Source: Abelmoschus esculentus (taxonomy: Eukaryota; Streptophyta; Magnoliopsida; Malvales; Malvaceae). From it: a stretch of 64,000 bases of DNA. The stretch's first letter is position 1, and every line of letters begins with the position of its first letter. The stretch lies in assembly GCA_035048815.1 (NCBI GenBank), contig JAUCBN010000024.1, forward strand, positions 4,152,001-4,216,000, written 5' to 3'. Made by a program: the position numbers and the translations under genes. Below the pieces are notes generated by a model. That model was not told the DNA's origin. It searched no databases and saw only the letters and a list, made by a program, of their open reading frames with translations. This document shows, in pieces, positions 36,801 through 48,832 of this stretch.

Positions 36801-38067
36801 TACTGTCAGCACAATGATTAAGCGATCAATGTCCAATAATAAAGATTCACTTGAAAAGAAAATATGACATGTAATGAAGATTCTTAGAAGATCATATAAT
36901 ATCTTGTGGTATAGTTAAGTTACGTGTTGAAGGGTCGTGCTATGTGAGTAAGTACATCCGATGTATCTACCGACTACGTGATATGAAACTATATTTTGAA
37001 TTTTATTATTGGTCAATCGATGTATATAAAATCGGAGCTCATATTTTGTAAAACATTTTATTTTATTATTATCCATGTGAATTTATTAAAAAGAGATGTT
37101 TGAGATTTTGTAAGTACGTGTTTTAAAAAGAAATCTTTAAGGGGTCTGTTTCGGGAACTCGAATGTAATATTTCAGATCTAAATCGAGATTGGGGTGTTA
37201 TAGGACAAATCTTTAACTAAATATAATAATTAAAGTTCAAGAGATAATCATCATCATCAAAGTTTTAAAATGTATTTTATATTATATATAATTTAATAAC
37301 AATTAATCTATATGTCAACTATTAATCAAAGTTTATAATCGTAACTTTAATCCTTAATTATCATTTTTAATAATTTGATTAATAAAACTATTTAATTTTA
37401 ATGGTTCGGTTAATTAACCTATAAAATATAATAGATATATCGGTTAACGATTATGATTAACTATTACGATTAATTATATACACCTTTAACGTGATCAAAT
37501 TATACACTAGATTTATTATTGATTTTTAATTTTTTCTAGATGAATATCTAAAATTTATTTTTATTAATTTAAATATTTAACTATTTTTAAATATTTAAAT
37601 AAACTTAAAATTAAATTAAATTTAAAAATAAATACAATTTATAAATTAAATAGGTGACGGAATTTACTGAAAGTTAAAAATTTTGAATTTGAGGGTGAGT
37701 TTTTAAAATTTTAGGTTTTTAAATTTAAAAAAATTATATTTTTAAGGCCTAATAACCAAATAACTACTTAACTATTCAATGTGGCTTATTTCTGAGGTGT
37801 GTTTTATTTATAAAATATAATATTACCTTTTGAGAATAAAATTTTTGAAATGATTCATTACTTATATTACTATTAAAATATTATATTATTTTGTTTGATT
37901 TATTTTGATAAGAATAAAATTATAATGTTTGGTTGATGATTATAAGATTATCAGAATACATATTTTGCAGAATTATCCTTATAATATATTTTCCTTTTAA
38001 CTAATCAAATTTTTATAATATTAAAGTAAAAAATATTTGCATAAAAATTTTAAAATATTTTGTATTG

Positions 38068-38785
38068 TGAATAAAGTTAAAATAATAACAAAATAGATGA
38101 GCAAAAGTGAGAGACAAAAAGAGAGATTTTATTATATCTTCAAAATAGGGTTGTGTACAATGCTTTCTTCAAAAAAATAAAGAAATATTAGTCATAACTA
38201 AAGATAAAAAAAAAATCTTAAATTAAATAGATGCAAACATTACTCGTATATGTCATTATATTTTAAATACATAATAATTTCATGCTTTGAACAATCATCT
38301 CTTAATTTGAGAATAATTAATTATCCATTATATCGAAATAAATAAGTTAAACATACCGGACTTTCCAAGCTAAGTTGAATATATGGTATATTTAGTCACC
38401 AATATCTTGTTAAAAAAATTTCGGGAATTATTGACAAGAACCACAGTAATTGAGTCACTCTATCATTACACAAACACCAAATAACTAATGATTTTTTAAA
38501 AATTAAAAATTAAGAGAAAAATTAAGAGAAAAAATAATTGATAATTAAAATACAATAGAGGGAGAAAACTTATTTTTGATTCATGTTAGTAATAAGTTCT
38601 TTTCAAAAACTCCTTTAAGATTCGAACTACAAACACCTTCATTGGTTACAGTCTCGTGCTGATAACGTGTTGTGTATGAAGTAAAGAATAAGAACAAAAT
38701 AGATGAACAAAGATGTGAGACAAAAAAAGAGAGACTTTTATTATATTCTTAGAGTAAGATTGTGTACAATACTTTCTCTAAAAGT
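38068..38785. repeat. Direct repeat pair of about 105 bp, 610 bp apart
   Basis: Copies at about 38068-38172 and 38676-38785 share AACAAAATAGATGA.CAAA, GTGAGACAAAAA, AGAGAGA.TTTTATTATAT and TTGTGTACAAT.CTTTCT. The second copy follows CGTGCTGATAACGTGTTGTG, a motif I associate with copia-type LTR edges. This could be a decayed small LTR element (TRIM), but the ends are not resolved. Confidence 0.5.
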
Positions 38786-39908
38786 CTATATTTATAAACA
38801 TAAGATGAAGTATTAATTTCAATAAAAATTAAATTCTAATAATAAAGTACATAAAAATATTATTTAATATATAAATATCTATCATAAATAAATAAATATA
38901 TTCATAACATTTGGTTATTTTTAATTTAGATATTTTTATAAAGTTCTTACACAAATAATTGAATATAATTATTAATTTTTAATGTTGTAGTATAATATTA
39001 TATATTTTAATATTTATGATCTATTATAATTTTATATTTAAAAAATATATATAAGGAAACTTATAAATAAATTTAAAAAAATATATAAATTAAAATTAAA
39101 TCGTGATGGTAGAATTGTAGTAACTACGTCGTTTTATCTCAGAGAACCCTCGAGCTTGATCGAGTAAAAATGTAACCGGATAAAAGAGGATAATAGAGAA
39201 TAGAATGAAAATTAATTTAAAATGTGTTTGAAAAGAGAAAAATATATATTTTATAAATAGTTATTAATTTTTTTATTGTTCTTTTGGTTTTTAGGTCTTT
39301 TTCTGACTAATTCGAAATAGTCTGGGTCACATACTTAAGTTTGGTGGGTAAATCTCATAACATAATTTTTTTGCGTACGTAATATCTTGAATTTGAAACT
39401 TGCTTAAGTACCAACCTCTATTGATAGTCATTAAATTATTTTTAAAAATATAATATCGATCGATATGTATGGTGTTGGACCATCAATAATGATTTTTCTT
39501 TCGAGTTTGGCTATAATATTTTAAAAATATATTAAACTTTAAATTTAGTTATAAAATTAATATTAAATCATTAAATATCATTAATAATATATCAATGAAT
39601 TAATTTACATGTCATTCTAATTAAAATGATGCATTAATTATTATACAACAATTATTAAAGATTGTTATAACTCACTATTTAATTATTATAAATGATTGAT
39701 TAATTGTTACAAATAGTTTAATTATTACAATTTGGATCTAGATAATAGATATTTGCTCTATCATTTTAAAACATTATTGTACTACTCAGATCTAATGTGA
39801 ATAATAGTAAAAGGATTTGATTTTAAAATATATTTATAAATTTTACCAAAATTATTTATATTCAACTTGTAATTAAAATAAGGAAGGTTAGGTTTTTCAT
39901 TATTTGGT

Positions 39909-40453
39909 TGGGATGGGCAAGATTGGGTACACGATCAATTTTAATAAAATTACTCTCGGTAACCATCGATTCTTGAAAACTAGAACCAATTCTGGTCTCA
40001 GTCATACCGGATTCTATATTTTAAGAATCAATCTTGTTACTGGTGGATACCGGTTTTAATATCGGGTCTCCAGTTAATTAGTTTATTCTTAAAAAATGAG
40101 TAATTTGAGAAAAAAATTCGATCATCAATAATATTATTAAATAACAAAATTATAATATTGTAGACTTGAAATTAAAGTTTTAAAACTAGTCATACTCATA
40201 ATATTCATACATAAATAGAAAGTTTGATAAGAAAAATAAACAAAAGAAAACCAATACCGGATATTTTGTATTAGTCCCGATCTTACTGGGTACCCACCGG
40301 GTGCCGGATCTAAAAAGTCAAGATCCAGTCCCGGTTATGACCGAGACCTAAATTTTGGATCCAATCCCGGTCCCACCAATACCAATAATAGATAAAAATC
40401 TACTGAATCTTACCGAATCAGAAACCGGGTAATCGAGTTTTTGCCCACCCTAG
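39909..40453. mobile_element. hAT-like nonautonomous element, partly decayed
   Basis: The ends TGGGATGGGCAA (left) and TTGCCCACCCTAG (right) are inverted repeats with a few mismatches. The flanking octamers TATTTGGT (39901-39908) and TATTCCGT (40454-40461) match at six of eight bases, as expected of an old 8-bp duplication. The interior repeats CCGGT/ACCGG words and has no coding capacity. Confidence 0.6.
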
Positions 40454-40702
40454 TATTCCGTGTAATCTCATATAATTTATATTATTTTTTATATTTTAAT
40501 AATATATATTATAAATAATTTATTCGAATCTATAAAAAATAAGTCAAATGTTTGAAATTATACCAATTTTTAGTTTTTTAACTTTATCTAAATGAATGAA
40601 GTATTTGTTAGTGTTGTTGCTACGTAACTTAAAATTAAATGTTAAAATATTTAAATTTTATATTTTTTACGACAATGGAAAATACTCACGAAATTCAATA
40701 GA

Positions 40703-41604
40703 ATATATATATATATGAACAAATTGGATTAAATTAAAAAATAATTATTATATGAAAAATTTTAAAACATTCGACGAATATTATTGAACGTCATTAATAC
40801 TAAATACTATTAAATATTGTTAAACTTTTAATAAAAAATAAAAATTTTAAGAACTAAACTTATAATTAAAATTATTTTAAAAGAAAATTAACAATTAAAT
40901 TAATATTATTTTATATATTTTAAAAATAATTCTAACTGATATATTAAAATAAAATATCCTTGATATTAAAAATCTTTAATTTAACTCATATTTTCTTTTC
41001 GCCGTCGTTGTCACTATTGTCACCGTTATTACTGTCGCCGTGGCTCCTGAATGGCCCATGAAGGAGGAGCTATTGAAACCACACCACTCCTATATACGGT
41101 TTCAACGCAATTTGGGTGCGTAATAATAGTCATCTTGGGAATTGGACTCATCGTATAGGGACTAATCGAAGACATAATAAAATTTTGCATGTCCAAGATG
41201 CCAGTATATTTGGTTTTAAAATCAATGATATTTGGTCCATTGTCAAAGGAGGCGGAGGCGGAAGCAGAGATCGAGGCAGTGACGGTGCTAGCGACAGGAA
41301 AATAAAATAAAAGGGTTAAGTTTAGGATTTTTGATATTAAGGTTATTTTTGGAATACTATATTTTAATATATTAAATAAAAATATTATAAAAATATAAAA
41401 GTTTATTAAATTTAGTTTAAAAAAATTCAAAAATTTAATTATAAATTTAATTTTTGATATTTTTAAATTTTATTAAAAATTTAATAATATTTAATTATAT
41501 TTAATATTAATAATATTTAATGATATTTATCGAACTCGATAGATTCATCCTTATTATATATATATATATATGAACAAATGGGATTAAATTACAAATAATT
41601 ATTT
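40703..41604. mobile_element. Inverted-repeat element with a GC-richer core
   Basis: AT-rich arms at about 40768-40990 and 41310-41545 are imperfect reverse complements; the left arm's TTAATACTAAATACTATTAAA pairs with the right arm's TTTAATATTAATAATATTTAA region. They surround a clearly GC-richer core, 40995-41310, with codon-like GCCGTCG and GGAGGCGGAGGCGG runs. Direct copies of TATATATGAACAAAT.GGATTAAATTA flank the arms (40703-40748 and 41557-41604). The layout is that of an element carrying captured host DNA (Pack-MULE style). The origin of the core is not recognised. Confidence 0.45.
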
Positions 41605-41964
41605 CTGTCTTTATCAAGAAGATGATTTTCCGACTTCCAAGACAGGAGATCAATAATTTGTAATAAAAAATCGAAAGGAGTTTAATAGTTTTCGGACTTT
41701 TTGGGAATGATAATGTCACATTACGTTGCCACTGTCACAGACAGCCTGATTTCTTTTTTTTTTTCTTTTGCGTTCCCACGTTTAACAATTCATAAAAAAA
41801 TAGGCTTAATACTTATATATTTTGTACTGAATTATCTTTGAAATAAAATTTAAATATTTTATTCCTATAATTTTAAATTATTACTTTTATTTTCTTATTT
41901 TATAAAGTTTAGCGTGTATAATAAAGTTGGTATCGAAATGGTCATAATACTTTAAAAAGCGTTA

Positions 41965-44166
41965 TGTAATGACCCGAACTCTCGGTTTAGTGTGTTGGGT
42001 TAACCCGTTGCGTTGGGCCTCGGGTTTAAGCTCGGGTTTGTTGGTTTGGGCCTTGTTGAGTCATGGGCTTGTTGGGCTTGGATGTGGAGGGATGACATTT
42101 TTGTAAATGTCTAAGTGAAGACAAGAGGGGGGGAGGGGTCTTTAATTCTCTGCAGAGAATGACTTCATTCTCTTCTCTCTTTTCTTCATCCTCCAATACC
42201 TTTGAAGCAAGAAAAGGGGTGTGTAAAGGTAAGATTTTGTTGAGTTGGATTTAGAATCTCGTTTTCTTGATGAAGAGGAAGTGATAGAGCTGGTTTGGAT
42301 CTTTAGAACAAGGGTTGGTTTGCCAAGTTTGGTGGAGGAAGAGGTTTTTGTGGGGTTTTAGTTGAGTTCAGGAAGAGGTTTTTGGAGAGCTTAAATCCCT
42401 GTTCTTTTAGTGTTTTAAGCTCCTAAAATCTTCCCCGATGTGTGTTTAACCCGTTCTTCATCTTCTCTTGTAGAGAAAGAGGGTTGTGAGCCATCAACAA
42501 GCCTTGGAAGGAAGAAAGCTTGAGGAAGGGAGGAGAGCTTGTTTTGCAGTTGTTTTTGCTTGAGGTTGGTACTCCCAACTCTTTCTTCATCATCCATTCA
42601 TGGTAGAGTACATGACATGTAAAGAAAATCATGTATGTGTGTTGTCTTGTTTGGTTGCTTAAAAATGGGTCATTAATGGTGAAATCCGAGTTTATATGTT
42701 TAATGGTTGAAAATTTATGTTAAAACATCCTAAACACACTTAGAAATGAGTAGGAAAACTTTGGGGTCGTTTAGTGGAGGTTTGGGGGTGAAACTCTAGA
42801 ATTTCTAAGTGCAGAACCGTCCTTAGTGCAGGGGGTATCGATACTCGGGCTACCGGTATCGATACCCATTAGAGCTTTTAGCTTGTTGCCCAGGGGTATC
42901 GAACCTTGTTTTGATACCGAGACTTCCAGAAACTTTTAGTATCGATACCTGTATCGAAATGAGTCATCCCTTTTCTATTGACTTTTGAAGTTGGTCAACT
43001 TTATCGAACCATGTTTCGATACAGGGGATTCTAGAAACTTTTTGTATCGATACGTGTTTCGAAACAGTTCCCCCTTCTTCTGTTGACTTTGACTTTGGGT
43101 AGGTGGTATCGATACTGGTATCGATACCCCTGTGTAATTTGGTTAAGTTTGAATAGAGTTTTGGGGCTCGATGATCTTAATGAATAATTACTTAAATTTA
43201 AAAGCTATGAAATGAATTGTCGAACTAAGATTGATAATCATAACCCCGAAAGACTTAAGTATGATAAGAATTTATATGTATTCTTGTGGTAGATCCTAGG
43301 TGGATCGTTTGTGTGGTTTGAGTCCTTTGTGTTGGAAATCCGGATATCCATAAGTGTTGCAACACGTTGAAGGCCATCCGATGTAACATGCCGGGTGATG
43401 ATTGAAGACTTCTATTCCGAGTGTTGGGCGGCCTCACTCGAAGATGTTCGATGTAACATTCCGAGTATAGGGTTGGTTGGGAGGCCTCCACCCTTTTCCG
43501 AACGTTGGGCGGCCTCATTCGAAGATATCCGATGTAACATTCTGGGCATAGGATTTGAGGGCGGCCTCAATCCTGAGTGTAGGATCCCGATGTTGTGTGG
43601 ACGCGGGCCTCGCTCTTGTGTGTTGACTTATATGACTGTATATGCTGTGTGCGATAGTATACACTCATTTATGCCATTTGTTAGGCAAGCATGATAGAGC
43701 TTCATACCATGCATGTGATTTATATACCATGCTTTACTGCTTGATATGCATGATGTTGGCCGAGTTTGGCGTATCCACTGAGCTTGTGTGGCTCAGCGCT
43801 CGAAATCTGTTTTCGTACGTAGGTTAGGTGGAACGGGATTTGTGGAGCACCATCAAGGTTTGGACTTTCAGCATCGACTGTGTTGTCAGAGTACAGTTAT
43901 TAGATGTAGTGGGCTTAGTACTACGTTGAACCCTATATGTATTGTAACTCTGTTATTTTATTTGGGTCGAATGTTTTTAAAACAATCTGTAATTTATTTT
44001 GGAGCTCCGATTTACTTTGAATTATTTTGGATTGTTTTTAAATTAAATGGATTATGAAATTGGTTTTGGACTTTACATTACTTTCATTATTGGGCTTTTA
44101 AAACGAAATTTTAAAATATGGGTTTTGGGCCGGAGGCCCATTGTGACATCCGGGTCGGGTGTTACA
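41965..44166 (+). repeat. 5' LTR (2202 bp)
   Basis: It starts TGTAATGACCCGAACTC and ends GGGTCGGGTGTTACA, with TG..CA ends and a short end-inversion (TGTAA.../...TTACA). Inside are a cluster of TATCGATA-type palindromes at 42836-43130 and an 81-bp tandem duplication starting at about 43415 and 43496 (TTCCGA..GTTGGGCGGCCTC). The downstream part, 43379-44166, matches the 3' LTR remnant with roughly 30 differences by eye, almost all C/T or G/A. Confidence 0.93.
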
Positions 44167-44171
44167 TTTAG

Positions 44172-44183
44172 TGGTATCAGAGC
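44172..44183 (+). promoter_or_regulatory. Primer-binding site, initiator tRNA-Met type
   Basis: TGGTATCAGAGC begins five bases after the LTR end. It is the complement of the 3' end of plant initiator methionine tRNA and the most common primer site of plant LTR retrotransposons. Confidence 0.95.
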
Positions 44184-44310
44184 CCAGGTTGAGTCGGTTC
44201 TAGGAGTCCCCGGAGAAGTCTAGTGTGTTATATAGGTGTTAGACTAACACTTGCCCACGAGTTGCTATAGTACTTCTTTTGAAGCTGAAATTTCGATGGT
44301 GTAATCCCGT

Positions 44311-45528
44311 TTGTGGTTGTTGTGCAGCAAGCCTAGACGCGTGAGAGATCAGGAGGAGAGCCGGGATTCTCGAGGAGGAGACTCCGACTATGAGTATGAG
44401 CCCGATGAGGAGGTGCCATCGGATGATGCAGTTGGTCAAGAGGCCAACTACTTTGCTCAATTGAACCGTACACTACGCAGGATAGTGAGAGCTATACCGA
44501 GACCGTCTTCTACACCTCGAGAGGCACCGGTTGAGAGGGTGCGGAGGCAGGGTGCTGTTGACTTCTTTGGTACGGGACAAGATAATCTCGTACAGGCGGA
44601 TTAGTGGTTGTACGACACAAGGTGGATCATGAGACAGATGCGGCTGAGGTCAGAGGATAAGCTATCGTGTGTGTTGTCTCTTCTCAAGGGAAACACAAGA
44701 GAGTGGTAGGAGACTGTTGAGCAGGGTTGGTATCCCCATCGTCCTAAGTGGGAGGACTTTCTTGAGGAGTTCGAGAGCAAGTATGTGGGTGAGACTCACA
44801 TAGACACCCTGAGGGAGCGGTTTACCCATCTGGTTCAGGGAAACCGTTCGATCTTTGCTTATGAGCAGGAGTTCCTTCAGTTGAGCCGTTATGCCCCAGA
44901 GCTTGTTGCTACCGAGAAGATGAGATGCAAGAGGTTCTTGAGAGGTCTGAGGAAGGAGATCCAGACTTATCTCACTGCTAGACCACCCACGGTGTTTTCT
45001 GAGTTAGCTGTCAGTGCTAAGTCGTTGGAGCAGGTTCAGGGTTTGACCTATGGGCCGTCTGTTGGCCAGGGAGTCTCCGGTGGTGCCAGTCAGAGTCGTG
45101 CGGGTAACTCTCAGTCCCACTCGGGTAGGAGTAAGAACTGTTGGAACTAGAATAGAGGGGCATCGAATCAGAGTTCGAGGTCAGATCAGAGGTCAGAGTC
45201 TGCGGGACGTAGGAGGCAGTTTGTGTCTTCTTCTGCTGGGGGTCCAGAGAGTTTACAGAGGAGTGTCAGTGTTAGTGTTCAGGCTTGTAAGCGTTGTGGT
45301 CGGAGCCACCGAGGAGAGTGTTGGGGCAATGCCAGAGCTTGTTTTTAGTATAGGTCCCCGGATCACCTTGTTAGAGACTGTCCTGAGGTTGTGACGTCCC
45401 CTCCCGGTCAGGCTCAGAGGACTGTGTTTCAGGCTCATAGGGGTCATGGGTTTTCGCGTGGTGGAGCTAGCCATGCATCAGGAGGCACCTTTTAGTCCAC
45501 CGCCAGAGCACCGACAAGACAGTATGCT
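44311..45528 (+). pseudogene. Retrotransposon gag remnant
   Basis: A gag frame continuous with the downstream pol frame. The retrotransposon gag domain (residues WEDFLEEFESKYVG, FTHLVQGN, YEQEFLQLSRYAPEL) lies at about 44740-45060. A zinc-knuckle region, partly disrupted, is at 45280-45390 (CKRCGRSH, then DHLVRDC). In-frame TAG codons stand at 44602, 44707, 45148, 45346 and 45493. The exact start is not clear; frame openness begins before 44311. Confidence 0.85.
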
Positions 45529-48051
45529 GTGAGGGCACAGGAAGACTGTGCTGCTACTGATGTGATCTTAGGTACGTTCAGTTTGTTTTTTGTACCTATA
45601 GTTGCTCTTGTGGACTCGGGGTCTACCCACTCGTATATCCGTAGTGGGATATCTCAGCAGTGGGGGTTACCAGCGGAGGATCTTGAGATAGGGGTCCGTG
45701 TGACAAGCCCGTTGGGATTGGATGTGTTGGTGGATAAGGTGTATCGGAGGTGTCTGATCGAGGTGCAAGGATCTATCTTCCCGGCCGATCTTATGGTCTT
45801 GCCGTTTCAGGAGTTCGACGCAATCCTAGGGATGGATTGGTTGTTTGAACACGATGCAAGTTTGGGGTGCAGAACCAAGAGTTTAAAGCTTAGAGTGGCA
45901 GATGGTTCTAAGCTTGTTGTGAGGGGTGAAAGAAACTCGTGTTTACCAAATGTGGTGTCAGCGTTGACAGCTCAGAGGTTGATCCAGCAAGGTTGTGAGG
46001 CTTTCTTAGCTCACGTGGTGGATGTGAGTGTTGGCAGCCCAAGTTTAGAGCACTTAAGGACAGTCTGCGAGTATCCCGATGTTTTCCCAGAGGAGTTACT
46101 TGGTTTACCTCCCGATCATGAGTTGGAGTTCCGGATAGAGGTATTGCCTGGTACGGCACCGGTGTCCATAGCACCTTACCGTATGGCACCGACAGAGATG
46201 AAAGAGTTAAAACAACAGATCCAGGAGTTGCTTGAGAGAGGTTTTATCAGACCGAGTGTGTCACCGTGGGGAGCACCGGTTTTGTTTGTTAAGAAGAAGG
46301 ACGGATCGATGAGGATGTGCATCGACTACCATCAGCTCAATAAGGTCACGATCAAGAATCGTTATCCCTTGCCTAGGATCGATGATCTCTTTGATCAGTT
46401 GAGGGGTGCCCGTGTATTTTCTAAGATAGACTTGAGGTCAGGGTACTATCAGTTAAAGGTGGTGGATGAGGACGTCCAGAAGACCGCTTTTAGAACGCGA
46501 TATGGACACTATGACTTTCTCGTGATGCCGTTTGGGCTCACGAATGCACCCGCAGCTTTTATGGACTTGATGAATCGGATCTTTCAGTCGTATCTAGATC
46601 AGTTTGTGGTTGTGTTCATTGATGACATCTTGGTGTATTCATGTTCGGAGGAGGAACATGACTACCACCTTAGAGTTGTTCTTCAGGTGTTGAGGGATAG
46701 GCGTTTGTACGCCAAGTTCAGTAAGTGCGAGTTTTGGTTGTCTGAGGTGGCGTTTCTTGACCACATAGTCGCAGCGGATGGGATCCGAGTAGATCCCCAG
46801 AAGATACAAGCCGTGATGGAGTGGAAACCACCGAGGAATGTATCGGAAGTCTGTAGCTTTCTTGGACTTGCCGGATACTATAGGAGGTTCGTTAAAGGTT
46901 TTTCGATCATAGCAGCACCTTTGACCAAGTTGCTTCAAAAAGGAGTCCCGTTTGTGTGGAACGAAAGAAGACAATAGAGTTTTGAGCAGTTGAAAGCTTA
47001 TCTAATATAGGCACCGGTCTTGACGCAACCGGAACCGGGAAATGATTATGTGGTGTTCAATGATGCTTCCTTGAATGGGTTAGGTTGTATGCTCATGCAA
47101 GAGGGTAAGGTGGTTGCTTACGCCTCGAGGCAGTTGAAACTCCATGAGAGGAACTATCCTACACATGATCTTGAGCATGCAGCAATTATCTTCGTTTTGA
47201 AGATATGGAGGCATTATCTCTATGGAGTGAAATGCTACATCTACACCGACCACAAGAGTTTGAAATATCTGCTTACCCAGAGAGAGTTGAATCTGAGACA
47301 GCGTCGGTGGATAGAGTTGTTAAAAGACTATGACTGTGTCATAGAGTATCATCCAGGCAAGGCAAATGTGGTCGCTGATGCTTTGAGTAGGAAGTCCATG
47401 TCGGACTTGAGAGCCTTGTTTGCTCGGTTGAGGATGACCGATGATGGAGGTCTTTTAGCTGAGTTGCGTGTGGAGCCCACGCTTGTTCAGGAGATAAAGA
47501 GGGCACAAGTGTTAGACGAGGAGTTGGTAGCTCAGTTAGAGGCTGTTCAGAGGGGTGAATCGTCAGACTTTGAGGTACGAGATGGTGGGTTCTTTTACTT
47601 TCAGGGTCGGTTGTATGTTCCCGCCTTGGAGGATCTGAGAGATCGTATCTTGAGGGAAGCTCATCGTAGTCCGTTTTCTGTTTATCCAGGTAGTAACAAG
47701 ATGTATCAGGATCTTCGACCTTTCTTTTGGTTGCCGTGCATGAAGAGAGATGTGTCAGAGTTTGTGACAAGGTGTTTGGCATGTCAGCAGGTGAAAGCGG
47801 AACATCAGGTTCCTTCAGGTTTGCTTCAGCCTATCCAGATTCCACAGTAGAAGTGGGATCGTGTGACCATGGACTTTGTCACCGGGTTACCGATGACGTT
47901 GAGGAAACATGATGCTATATGGGTCATAGTTGAACGGTTAACCAAGACAGCTCACTTCTTACCCGTGAGGATGGACTTCAGCTTGGAAAAGTTAGCTCAA
48001 TTGTACATCAAGGAGATCGTGAGGTTGCATGGTGTACCCTCATCGATGTAA
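45529..48051 (+). pseudogene. Retrotransposon pol remnant (protease, RT, RNase H, partial integrase)
   Basis: Same frame as gag. An aspartic protease has the DSGSTHS active site at about 45615. Reverse transcriptase at about 46130-46700 shows PYRMAP, FVKKKDGSMRMCIDY and the catalytic VFIDDILVYS. RNase H at 47020-47400 ends near VADALSRK. The integrase HHCC finger is at about 47640-47800 and the start of the core has MDFVTGLP. In-frame TAG codons stand at 46975, 47008 and 47848. Integrase stops where LTR sequence begins at 48044, so the second and third core acidic residues and everything after are missing. The fragment cannot make a working polyprotein. Confidence 0.92.
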
Positions 48052-48832
48052 CATGCCGGGTGATGATTGAAGACTTTTATTCTAAGTGTTGGGTGGCCTC
48101 ACTCGAAGATGTTCGATGTAACATTCCGAGCATAGGGTTGGTTGGGCGGCCTCCACCCTTTTCCGAACGTTGGGCGGCCTCGTTCGAAGATGTCCGATGT
48201 AACATTCCGGGCATAGGATTTGAGGGCGGCCTCAATCCTGAGTGTAGGATCCCGATGTTGTGTGGACGCGGGCCTCACTTTTGTGTGTTGACTTATATGA
48301 CTGTATATGCTGTGTGCGATAGTATACACTCATTTATGCCATGTGTTAGGCAAGCATGATAGAGCTTCATACCATGCATGTGATTTATATGCCATGCTTT
48401 ACTGCTTGATATGTATGATGTTGGTCGAGTTTGGTGTATCCACTGAGCTTGTGTGGCTCAGCGTTCGAAATCTATTTTCGTGCGTAGGTTAGGTGGAGCG
48501 GGATTTGTGGAGCACCATCAAGGTTTGGACTTTCAGCATCGACCGTGTTGTCAGAGTACAGTTATTAGATGTAGTGGGCTTAGTACTACGTTGAACCCTA
48601 TATGTATTGTAACTCTGTTATTTTATTTGGGCTGAATGTTTTTAAAACAGTCTGTAATTTATTTTGGAGCTCCGATTTACTTTGAATTATTTTGGGCTTG
48701 TTTTTAAATTAAGTGGATTATGAAATTGGTTTTGGACTTTACGTTACTTTCATTATTGGGCTTTTAAAATGAAATTTTAAAATATGGGTTTTCAGCCGGA
48801 GGCCCATTGTGACATCCGGGTCGGGTGTTACA
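48044..48832 (+). repeat. 3' LTR remnant, first 1.4 kb deleted
   Basis: It corresponds to positions 43379-44166 of the 5' LTR. The join from integrase to LTR falls in CATCGATGTAACATG; the intact LTR has CATCCGATGTAACATG, so the breakpoint lies in a short shared CGATG. Confidence 0.93.

Larger units (their letters stand above)
34919..41964. other. Seven-kilobase gene-free, repeat-rich region
   Basis: About 34919-35000 is the AIM1 5' leader and promoter. The rest is AT-rich with no intact gene. Recognised pieces are the foldback element 35160-35950, a short tandem duplication near 36010-36135, a possible SINE at about 36730-36800, a direct repeat pair at 38068/38676, an hAT-like element at 39909-40453 and the inverted-repeat element of about 40700-41604. 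I see nothing in the remaining AT-rich DNA. Confidence 0.6.

Noticed and set aside
41029..41430. 133-residue minus-strand frame with a Ser/Ala repeat
   Set aside because: It starts in the AT-rich arm of an inverted-repeat element and continues across its core; no family motif.
43379..43580. CRISPR-like repeats
   Set aside because: The short spaced repeats are LTR subrepeats in a plant genome; there are no uniform spacers.
43255..43827. Several short frames in the LTR, repeated at 48060-48635
   Set aside because: They recur only because the LTR is present twice and show no conserved protein features.
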